A stretch of DNA of 25,350 nt from Actinomycetales bacterium (GTDB taxonomy: Bacteria > Actinomycetota > Actinomycetes > Actinomycetales > Cellulomonadaceae): NCBI GenBank assembly GCA_012514835.1, contig JAAYZM010000297.1:1-25350 (forward strand). Reading direction: 5' to 3'. Position numbers and translations under genes: made by a program. The first letter of the stretch is position 1; the number at the start of each line of letters is the position of its first letter. Below are positions 17,022-25,000 of the stretch, piece by piece. The notes beneath the pieces are model-generated. The model did not search any database and was not told the DNA's origin. It worked only from the letters and a program-made list of their open reading frames with translations.

Positions 17022-19244
17022 TCAGCCCCCCGCCGCGATCGTGAAGGACTGCGTCGAGGTCCGCCCGCGCCGCACCTCGACGAGGGCCGTCGCGAGCGTC
17101 GTCTCGCCGCGCACGACGGTCACGGTCCACGTCCCGGGCTCGAGGTCCGGGATCGTGTACGTCCCGCCTGCGCCGGAGGACGTCGTCGTCGTGGTGAAGA
17201 TCGCGCGCCCGTCGGTCGCCCGTACGGTCGCTCCCACGAGGCCGACGTCGCCCTGCGTCACGCGGCCCTCGACCCGTCCGAAGGCCGAGGCCATCGTCAC
17301 GGGCGCGAGCCCGCCCGAGCCGACCACGACCGGGACCGTGACCGCGGTGTAGCCGGGGTGCGTGAACGTCAGCGTCACCTCGCGACCCTGGGGCAGGCCC
17401 GTGAGGGAGAAGGTGCCGACCGCGCCCGCCGTGAGCGTCGTCGTCTCGACGCCCTCGACGCCGCCCGCCGTGACCGTGACCCCCCCGAGCGGGTCGCCCG
17501 AGCCGTCCTGGACGATCCCCGTGACCGTCCCGACGCCGCCCGTGAGCGCGACCTCGAGGTCGGTGAGCGCCTCGCCGGGCCCGAGCGTGACGACCGCGGT
17601 CATGGTCTCGAAGCCGTCCTTCGCGAACGCGAGCACGTAGGTCGCCGGGGTCGGCAGCGAGCCGATCACGAACCGCCCGACCTGGCCCTGGGTCGGCGTG
17701 CCGACCTCGACGAGCGTCCCGTCGACCGTGGTCGTCACGGTGACCCCGCCGAGGCCCGAGACGCCGTCGGTCACGGTCCCAGCGACCTGCCCGTCGCCTG
17801 CCGAGAGGCGCACGTCGAGCGCGAGCCGGACCTGCCCACCCAGGACGCGCTCGGTGAGCCTGCTCGGCTGGTAGCCCTCGGCCGTGAAGGAGATCTCGTA
17901 GGTGCCCGGGGCGGGCAGGTCGTCGAAGCGGTAGGTGCCGTCGGCCCCCGCGCTCGTGGTCCGCGCGCCCCCGTCCGCACCGGGCCACACGGGGGTCGCG
18001 GTGACCTCGACCGCGACCTCGCCGTCGGGCAGGCCCGTCGTGACGGTGCCAGCGAGCGAGGCCGCGTGCCCGTCGATCACGAGGTCGACCCCTTCGGTGA
18101 CCTCCTGGGCGCGCACCGCGACCGGCTCGGCCGCCGCGTCGCTGCGTGCGCTCGGCCACCAGACCTCGTCGTAGCCCGGGCTCGCGACGCGCACGAGGTA
18201 GCTGCCCGGGAACAGGCCCGCGAGCTCGAAGGTCCCGTCGGCCTGCGTCGCGCCGGTCGAGGTCACGACGAGCCCGTCGCGCGTCTCGCGCAAGAGCTCG
18301 ACCGTGAGCCGCCCCACGCCCTGCCCGTCGGCCGAGCCGCGGACGGTCCCGGTCACGACCCCGCCGACCCCCGCGGGCAGCGCGCCGTCCTTGGGCAGCG
18401 CCCCCGCGGGCGGTGCCGGCTCGGCAGGGGCCTCCCCCCGCTCGGCTGCGGCCTGTGCCGCGGCGGCAGCGAAGAGCGAGCTCGGTGCGGCCTTCGTCAG
18501 GGGGTCGGTGCCGAGCACGAGGCCCATGCCGAGCACGAACGCGAGGGCCCACGCGGCGATGATGAGCAGCAGGACGAGGACCGTCACGAGGCCGCGCGAG
18601 ACCGTCGAGCGCTGCCGGAACACGAGCTCGGTCTGCGACGTGACGCCGCGCGCGTCCGCGACGAGCGTGAGCGGGCGGTCGCGGTCCGAGCCGTAGAGCT
18701 GACGCGGACCGCGCACGACGACGGTCGACGTCGCGCTCGTGCCTACCGGGACCGAGAGGGTCGAGGGGACGAGCGTCGCGGTGAGCGAGCGGTCGGTGTC
18801 CTCGGCGCGCAGCGCGACCTCGAGCGGCTCGTTGCCCTCGTTCGCGACGTGCAGCGTGAAGCCCGCACCCGAGCGCGCCCGCACGAGCGAGGGCTCGGCG
18901 TGCACGCGCAGCGCGGGGCGCGGGGGCACCTCGAGCTCGACCGCGTCGACGGCGGGCTCGGCGCCGGGCGCACGCCCGCGCACCACGAGGTCCACGACGT
19001 ACCGCCCCGCGGGGAAGTGCTCGGGCAGGTGGAAGCTCACGCGCAGCGTGCCCCGGGCCTCGGGGAACAGCACGAGCGGGGCGGGCGAGACCGTGACGTA
19101 CGGTGCGGTCGGTCCGTGCACCTCGACACCCACGGCGTCGATCACGTGCGAGGTGTTGACGACCTCGAGGTTGAGGCCCGCGCGCGGGGAGGCCCCGGAC
19201 GGCGGCGCGACCTCGAGCCGGGACTCGGCGGCGACGACCCTCAT
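17022..19244 (-). CDS. Type II membrane protein with carboxypeptidase-regulatory-like repeats (stalk protein A)
   Basis: This 740-residue protein is the first stalk gene after DUF4255. Residues 1 to about 195 form two Ig-like domains (NTSHVIDAVGVEVHGPTAPY; VANEGNEPLEVALRAEDTD). The transmembrane helix spans about 218 to 245 (GLVTVLVLLLIIAAWALAFV). An Ala/Pro/Glu-rich linker leads to about six regulatory-like repeats (GTFELAGLFPGSYLVRV, GTYRFDDLPAPGTYEISF, GRFVIGSLPTPATYVLAF, GTYTIPDLEPGTWTVTV). No cysteine, signal peptide or sorting signal is visible. The start at 19244 is chosen because its ATG overlaps the DUF4255 stop (ATGA); an in-frame start at 19313 would lie inside the DUF4255 coding region. 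Regulatory-like domains are generic beta-sandwich spacers seen in many surface proteins, so the specific role is not given by the fold. Confidence 0.87.
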   Translation of the reverse strand: MRVVAAESRLEVAPPSGASPRAGLNLEVVNTSHVIDAVGVEVHGPTAPYVTVSPAPLVLFPEARGTLRVSFHLPEHFPAGRYVVDLVVRGRAPGAEPAVDAVELEVPPRPALRVHAEPSLVRARSGAGFTLHVANEGNEPLEVALRAEDTDRSLTATLVPSTLSVPVGTSATSTVVVRGPRQLYGSDRDRPLTLVADARGVTSQTELVFRQRSTVSRGLVTVLVLLLIIAAWALAFVLGMGLVLGTDPLTKAAPSSLFAAAAAQAAAERGEAPAEPAPPAGALPKDGALPAGVGGVVTGTVRGSADGQGVGRLTVELLRETRDGLVVTSTGATQADGTFELAGLFPGSYLVRVASPGYDEVWWPSARSDAAAEPVAVRAQEVTEGVDLVIDGHAASLAGTVTTGLPDGEVAVEVTATPVWPGADGGARTTSAGADGTYRFDDLPAPGTYEISFTAEGYQPSRLTERVLGGQVRLALDVRLSAGDGQVAGTVTDGVSGLGGVTVTTTVDGTLVEVGTPTQGQVGRFVIGSLPTPATYVLAFAKDGFETMTAVVTLGPGEALTDLEVALTGGVGTVTGIVQDGSGDPLGGVTVTAGGVEGVETTTLTAGAVGTFSLTGLPQGREVTLTFTHPGYTAVTVPVVVGSGGLAPVTMASAFGRVEGRVTQGDVGLVGATVRATDGRAIFTTTTTSSGAGGTYTIPDLEPGTWTVTVVRGETTLATALVEVRRGRTSTQSFTIAAGG

Positions 19245-19810
19245 GAACCGTTCCCCGGCAGTCGCGAGAGCGCGGGCTCGACCCCCTCGACCGCCGTCGG
19301 TGCCGTCTGCCACGGGTAGGCGTCGGCCGCGACCGTCGCATTCAGCACGAACGAGGCCTTGAGGTGCCCGCCGATGCCCGACCAGACCTCGCGCGGACGG
19401 GTCGCGTCGTCGCCGCCGAGCGCGAGCTGGACCGAGGAGTCGAGGGGTGCGGCGACGTGCTCGGCGGGCACGACGGGGTGCGCGAGCAGCCGGGTGAGGA
19501 CGTCACCGAGCAGGGCGTGCTCGTCGCGGACCGAGCCGGCCCATGCCGAGACGAGGTAGGACAGCTGGACCATGGGCAGCGCGAAGCGGCGTTGGGTGCG
19601 CCCGTCGGGGCCCTGCCGCCGCTCCTGGACGCGCGGCGGCTGGGGAGAGCGCGAGACCCCGAACAGGAAGAGGTTGACCGTGAGGCGGTTGACGCTCGCC
19701 GACCACGTCGAGCTCGGCGCCTCGAACGACACGTCCCCCTGCTCGGTGGGGAGCGGGAGCGTCGTGCGGAGCAGCTTCTCGATTCCGTCCTCGACGGCGG
19801 GGATCAGCAC
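19241..19810 (-). CDS. DUF4255 family eCIS terminator/cap protein (Pvc16-like)
   Basis: This 189-residue protein matches the DUF4255 family, which is present in nearly all eCIS loci as Pvc16/Afp16 and acts at the end of the tube and sheath (tail terminator). Typical features are the N-terminal helix (MLIPAVEDGIEKLL), the VNLFLFGV strand, the LSYLVSAWAG segment followed by DEHALLGDVLTRLLAHPVVP, and a C-terminal strand block with SFVLNATV. The start codon is GTG with a perfect AAGGAGGT three bases upstream. It is the promoter-proximal gene of the minus-strand operon and its stop overlaps the ATG of stalk protein A by four bases. The placement is unusual: in PVC/Afp loci this gene lies in the same direction as the ATPase and baseplate genes, while here it is physically coupled to membrane stalk genes. 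Confidence 0.93.
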   Translation of the reverse strand: MLIPAVEDGIEKLLRTTLPLPTEQGDVSFEAPSSTWSASVNRLTVNLFLFGVSRSPQPPRVQERRQGPDGRTQRRFALPMVQLSYLVSAWAGSVRDEHALLGDVLTRLLAHPVVPAEHVAAPLDSSVQLALGGDDATRPREVWSGIGGHLKASFVLNATVAADAYPWQTAPTAVEGVEPALSRLPGNGS

Positions 19811-19813
19811 GGC

Positions 19814-19821
19814 ACCTCCTT
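19814..19821 (-). promoter_or_regulatory. Strong ribosome binding site of the DUF4255 gene
   Basis: AAGGAGGT on the minus strand is a full anti-16S match ending three bases before the GTG start at 19810. It fixes the GTG as the start. Confidence 0.8.
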
Positions 19822-19897
19822 CGGCTCCTGGTCAGCCCGGCCACGTCCACGACCAGGTCGCCGGGACACCGTCACGCTAGGAAGCCCCGAGCGGGAC

Positions 19898-19916
19898 CAA
19901 CATCGGTAATCGCTAC
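19898..19916 (-). promoter_or_regulatory. Shared 19-base motif, copy 1, upstream of the DUF4255/stalk operon
   Basis: Read on the minus strand the site is GTAGCGATTACCGATGTTG, matching 16 of 19 bases of the site at 21942-21960. It includes a dyad (TCGGTA, five bases, TACCGA on the + strand at 19903-19919). The distance to the GTG start is 87 bases, and a TAGCGT that could serve as a -10 element lies 18 bases after it. It is the least GC-rich part of the divergent intergenic region (19811-20000), which must also hold the ATPase promoter. Probably an operator or promoter element; the regulator is unknown. Confidence 0.55.
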
Positions 19917-19990
19917 CGAACTTCGCCGCGAGGACTCGACGCGGGCCCGCCCCGGGTGCGAAGGTGCCAGGTCGGGCGGGTCGTGACGAG

Positions 19991-19996
19991 GGAGGT
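19991..19996 (+). promoter_or_regulatory. Ribosome binding site of the AAA+ ATPase gene
   Basis: GGAGGT lies four bases before the ATG at 20001 and decides this start over in-frame GTG codons at 19956 and 19983. Confidence 0.75.
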
Positions 19997-20000
19997 CGGG

Positions 20001-21926
20001 ATGGTCGCGGCGAGCTGGCCGGACGACGTCGTCGCGGCGCTGCGCGACGCGCTCGAGCGGCGCGGGACGTCGTGGTCGCACCGGGGCGAGGTGGCGCGCG
20101 CGCTCGACGTGCTCGCCGACCCCGCCTCGCGCCTTGCGGCCCTCGGGCCGGGGCTCGCCGACGTGCGCATCGCCTTCTCGCTCGACGACGACGACGCCGC
20201 GCTGCTCGCGGTCGCGCTGCTTGCCGAGGCACATCCCGCGGGGCACCTCGCGTGCGGTCTGCTCGCGGGTGACGAGGGTGCGGCCCGACCCACGGTCGCG
20301 CTCGCGCTCGAGCTCGCGGGGCTGCCTGCGACCTCGGCCCGGGCACGCGACCGGCTCGGTCCGCTCGGGCTTCTGCGCCGCACGGGTCTCGTCGAGCTCG
20401 ACGGTGCGGACGTCCTGCTCTCGCGGCGCCTCGTGCTGCCCGACCGGGTCACCGCGCGCCTGCTCGGCTCGCACGCCGCCCCGGCCCGCCTCGTGCCCCT
20501 GCTCGTCGAGCCCGTGCCCGCCGAGGTCCCGGGGCTCGCGGAGGTCGCCGCGGCGCTGCGCGCGGGCGAGGGGCTCGTCTGGGTCCACTCGCCGTGGGGC
20601 ACCGCGGGGGCGGCGCTCGCGGTCGGGGCGTGCCGCGAGCTCGGTGTGACGTGCCTCGTCGTCGACCTCGAACGCCTCGCGGTCGACGCGGCGGGGCGGC
20701 GCGACCCGGTCGAGGTCACGGCGGCGGTGCGTGCCGCGAGCCTCGAGGCGGGTCTCGACGGCTCGGTCCTCGTGCTCGTCGGTGCGCACCTCGCGGGTCA
20801 CGACGTGCGGATCTTTGACGGGTGCGTCGTGCCGGTTGTCGCGGTCGGACGCACCGCGTGGGACCCGCGCTGGCACGCGACGCTCCCGCCCGCGGTCCTC
20901 GCGGGCCGCCTCCCGGTCGAGCAGCGCGCGACGGCGTGGGAGTCCGCGGTCGGGCCCGAGGCGCTCGACCGCGAGGTGCTCGCGCTGCGCATGACGCCCG
21001 AGGAGATCGTCGCGGTCGGACGGCGCGCCCGGGCCGACGCGCGCGCCGCGGGCCGGGCGGTCGACGTCGTCGACGTGCGCCGCTCGGCGCGGCGGCTCGG
21101 TGGGGCGGGGGGCTCGCGCGTGCGCACCGGGACGAGCCCCGCGACGCTCGACGACCTCGTCCTGCCCGAGCACACCCGGCGCGAGGTCGTGCGCCTCGTC
21201 GGCTGGGCGCGGGACCGCGACGAGGTGCTCGCGCTCGGCGACCTGCACGGCAAGGGCGGGAAGGGCTCAGGCATCTGCGCGCTGTTCTCGGGCAGCCCCG
21301 GGACGGGCAAGACCCTCGCGGCGCACGTCGTCGCGGACTCCCTCGGGATGGACCTGTTCCAGGTGGACCTGTCGACCGTGGTCGACAAGTACGTCGGGCA
21401 GACCGAGAAGAACCTCGAGCGCGTCTTCGAGCAGGCCGAGTCGCTCAACGCGGTGCTGTTCTTCGACGAGGCCGACTCGCTGTTCGGCTCCCGGTCGGCC
21501 GTCAACGACTCGCGTGACCGCTATGCGAACCAGGAGGTCGCCTACCTCCTGCAGCGTATGGAGGCGAGCGAGGGCATCACGATCCTCGCGACCAACCTGC
21601 GCGGCAACCTCGACCCCGCGTTCGCCCGCCGGCTGCACTTCATGATCCACTTCCCCGACCCTGACGTGCCCACCCGTGAGCGGCTGTGGCGCCACCACCT
21701 CGCCCAGCTGCCGTCGACCGACCCCGCGGACCCGGTCGACGTCGAGATGCTCGCGCGTGACCTCGAGATCGCGGGCGGCGACGTGCGCAACATCGTGCTC
21801 GCGGCGACCTACGACGCGGTCGCCGAGCAGGTCGACCTCGGGATGCGGCACGTGCGGGGCGCGGCGCTGCGCGAGATGTCGAAGCTCGGCCGCCGGGTGT
21901 CCGGTTCGTCCTGGTCGGGTGCCTGA
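20001..21926 (+). CDS. eCIS AAA+ ATPase (Pvc15-like) with a degenerate first AAA module
   Basis: This 641-residue protein is the ATPase found in almost every eCIS locus (Pvc15/Afp15). Its role is thought to be assembly, cargo loading or particle remodelling. The C-terminal AAA+ domain is intact: Walker A GSPGTGKT at 431-438, VVDKYVGQTEKNLERVF after it, Walker B VLFFDEAD with D489/E490, sensor-1 N532 in ATNLRGN, arginine fingers at R543/R544, and an alpha-helical lid containing EIAGGDVRNIVLAA. The N-terminal half (about 1 to 370) has a helical segment, then a probable second, inactive AAA fold: the P-loop position reads HSPWGTAGAA (196-205) and the Walker B position reads VLVLVGAH (256-263) without the acidic pair. 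The ribosome site at 19991 sets the start. The gene is read divergently from the DUF4255 operon. Confidence 0.95.
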   Translation: MVAASWPDDVVAALRDALERRGTSWSHRGEVARALDVLADPASRLAALGPGLADVRIAFSLDDDDAALLAVALLAEAHPAGHLACGLLAGDEGAARPTVALALELAGLPATSARARDRLGPLGLLRRTGLVELDGADVLLSRRLVLPDRVTARLLGSHAAPARLVPLLVEPVPAEVPGLAEVAAALRAGEGLVWVHSPWGTAGAALAVGACRELGVTCLVVDLERLAVDAAGRRDPVEVTAAVRAASLEAGLDGSVLVLVGAHLAGHDVRIFDGCVVPVVAVGRTAWDPRWHATLPPAVLAGRLPVEQRATAWESAVGPEALDREVLALRMTPEEIVAVGRRARADARAAGRAVDVVDVRRSARRLGGAGGSRVRTGTSPATLDDLVLPEHTRREVVRLVGWARDRDEVLALGDLHGKGGKGSGICALFSGSPGTGKTLAAHVVADSLGMDLFQVDLSTVVDKYVGQTEKNLERVFEQAESLNAVLFFDEADSLFGSRSAVNDSRDRYANQEVAYLLQRMEASEGITILATNLRGNLDPAFARRLHFMIHFPDPDVPTRERLWRHHLAQLPSTDPADPVDVEMLARDLEIAGGDVRNIVLAATYDAVAEQVDLGMRHVRGAALREMSKLGRRVSGSSWSGA

Positions 21927-21941
21927 GCCGCACAAACCTGC

Positions 21942-21960
21942 GTAGCCGTTACCGATGTCG
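21942..21960 (+). promoter_or_regulatory. Shared 19-base motif, copy 2, upstream of the DUF4157 gene
   Basis: The site reads GTAGCCGTTACCGATGTCG and differs from the copy before the DUF4255 operon at three positions only. It lies in the 111-base gap between the ATPase stop and the DUF4157 start, 77 bases before the ATG, in the same orientation relative to its gene as copy 1. A GAGGCT follows 17 bases later, at nearly the same offset as the TAGCGT of copy 1. Likely a common operator or promoter element. Confidence 0.55.
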
Positions 21961-22037
21961 CACGCCGCACGAGACGCGAGGCTGGTCGCAGCGCCGGGGT
22001 CGGAGGGTGCCCGGCGCACGCCCGAGGAGGAGCCTTC

Positions 22038-25000
22038 ATGAGCGACCAGCCCGAGCACGTCCACGCTGAGCGCGGCCACGCGCACGCACCTGCGGCCGAC
22101 AGCCGTCGCACGACGTCGGCCCCGGCCCGGCCCGCACCGGTCCTCACGGTGGGCCGCGCGGACGACCCCATGGAGCGCCTCGCGGACTCTCTCGCGGACC
22201 GGGTCGTCGCCGACCTCGACGCGAGCGAGCCGCACCGCCACTCCCCCGGGTGCGGTCACCTGCGCCGATCGGTCGCCCCCACGCCCGCAGGGGCCGTCGG
22301 GCTCGAGGGCGGCGACCTCGACGTCGAGGCGAGCAGCGCGATCGAGGCGGCCCGCGGCGGCGGGCGCGCCCTGCCTGCGCCGGTGCGCCGCCGCATGGAA
22401 GGGGCCTTCGGCACCTCGCTCGGGCACGTCCGGGTGCACGACGGCCCGCAGGCAGCGCGCCTGTCTGCGGCGATGCAGGCCTCGGCCTTCACGGTCGGCT
22501 CGGACGTCTTCTTCGGCGCGGGTCAGCTCGACCCCTCGACGCGCGAGGGTGAGCACGTCCTCGCGCACGAGCTCGCGCACGTCGTCACCGAGGGCCCCCG
22601 GTCGGTGCGGCGCATCGTGATCCGGCGCAAGCCGGGCGGCTGGCTCTCGAAGGTCAAGAGCGGCATCTCCTCGGTCAAGAGTGCCGTGGGCGGCAAGATC
22701 GACGAGGTCAAGGAACGCCGCGCGACCGTGAAGAAGTCCCAGGAGGTCGAGAAGGCCGAGCAGGAGCACCTCAAGAAGGAGCGCGAGCGCGGCCAGGAGG
22801 GTCGCGCGATCGGCACCGCGCTCGTGTGGGGCGACCCGTCGAAGCCGCCAGCCGACGAGCAGGAGCGCCTCGAGCGCGAGGAACGCCTCAAGGACTTCGG
22901 GCGCCGCTTCGAGACGCTCCTGCAGGCCGAGCGGGACCTGTTCGCCGAGCTCAAGGAGAAGTACGGCGACTCCAAGCCCGAGGAGGACATCGCGCAGGAG
23001 GCCTACGACGAGATCTGGCTCAAGGCCCCCGAGGACATGCGTGCCGTGCGTCCCGCCCGCGAGACCCGGGCCGAGCGGCTCGTGAACCAGGTGCGCCAGG
23101 TCCAGTCGGGCGGCGAGGCCCAGCAGGCCTCGGTCGACGACGTCGCCGCGCGCACCACGGTGGGCGGGATGCTCTCCAAGACGGTCGAGCGCGCGTACGA
23201 GCACATGGTCGTCGAGGCCAAGAAGCTCATCGACGACAGCGCCGCCCAGGCCGCGAAGGCTGCCAAGAGTCGCAAGAAGCCCAAGAAGCCGCCCAAGGTC
23301 CTCACCGAGGCCGAGGCGCGCACGCAGGTGCGCAAGCTTGGCCTCGAGTTCTGCAAGAGGGAGGCCGTCGCGCGCAAGCACAAGAAGCCGCGCGTGATGC
23401 CCGAGCCGGGCAGCCGGATCGACGACGCCGCGTGGGAGCAGGCCAAGGAGCGGGTCGAGCTGCGCGAGCTCAAGGCCGAGCAGGACAAGGCCGCGATCGA
23501 GCGCCTGCAGACCCAGCTCGGGGTCGGCGAGGACGCCAAGGAGCGCGCGAAGGACACCGACCCGCTCGCGGGGACGAGCACGATCAACACCGTCACGGGG
23601 ATCGCCGGGACGGTCGGGGACCTCTCGACCACGGGTGGCGAGAAGGTCGCCGACGCCCCCACCACGATGGGCAAGATCAAGGCGTTCTTCACGGGCGGCA
23701 AGGCCCCCGAGAAGCGCAAGCGGGACGACTACGACACGCCCGAGGGGGCCCTCGAGCAGACGACCGACGGCGCGCAGGCCGCGGGCGGGGTCGTCACGAA
23801 GCTCGCCGCCGCGGTCAACGAGGGGCTTGCCCTCGCGAACCACGTCAAGGCTGCCGTGCGGTCGAAGGACCCGTGGGAGGCCGTCAAGGCGACCAAGGCG
23901 GGGCTCGGCTCGGTCAACAGCCTCGTCGGCTGCGCGAACGAGTCCGCGAAGCTCGCACGCAGCATCGAGCCCTCGCTGTCGAAGGAGGTCGCGGGGGTGA
24001 TCCCGGGCTTCGGGGTCGCGACCGCGGTGATCGACACGGTCCGCGCGACGCTCGACGTCGCGATGGCAGGCCGCCGCATGCACGAGACGGACACGACCTT
24101 GTTCGAGGCCCGGGCCCGCACGACCGAGACCGACGCCGACGTGCTCATCTGGCCGATGCTCAAGATGGCCGAGGCCCACACCAAGACGCTCGAGAACAAC
24201 GTGTGGGTGCTCGGCAAGTCGATCTTCGACCTCGGGGTCGCGATCGCCGAGCTCGGCACCGCCGGTGCGGCGAAGGTCGTCAAGCTGGTCGGGTCTGTCG
24301 TCGACAAGGTCCACACGCTCGGGCACAAGATCGCCGACGAGATCCTCACCGCGCGCGCCAAGCGGGCCAAGAAGGAGTCGTCCGTGCTGCACCTCGAGGG
24401 CGCGGCCCAGGACGAGCTGCGCATGCACCCGAAGATGGCGGTCGACGCGATCATCGTCCAGGCGGTGCACGGCGACGAGAAGGCCATGGCCTACCTGACC
24501 AACTACTGGGTCGACGGCAAGCAGGTCACACCTGAGCTCGTGGCCCGCATCGACAAGGTCAAGGTCGGCCCCGCGGCGAAGGACACGGGCAAGGTCGTCG
24601 ACCCCAAGGACATCGCGGCGCAGGACACGGGCCGCGGCGGGGACGACATCGTGCTGATCAAGATCCGCAACGCGATCCTCGCCGAGATGAACACCGAGGC
24701 AGACCCGAGGTCGATCTTCGACAAGCTGCGTGCGGGTGTCGCGCAGGCGAGGTCCGGCTTCGGGTACCTCGACAAGTGGAAGAAGACCGGCGAGATGGCC
24801 GAGACGCGCAACAAGCACGCGATGGACACCGACTACGACCACACGCTGCGCGAGGACCGCGGCTTCCTGTGGCGGGTGAAGATGATGCTCAAGAGCGAGG
24901 AGAAGTTCAACCGCTCGGTCGCCAAGACCCAGGTCCTCAAGGACGCCGACGCGCGCGAGGAGGAGATCGCCAAGCAACGGCGCGTGCGCACGCGCGCCCA

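Noticed and set aside
12061..19319. Further long + strand frames (12061-14547, 14333-17044, 16941-19319) opposite the stalk genes
   Set aside because: Same low-complexity Arg-rich composition and no recognisable domains. The minus-strand readings contain clear Ig-like, membrane and repeat modules.
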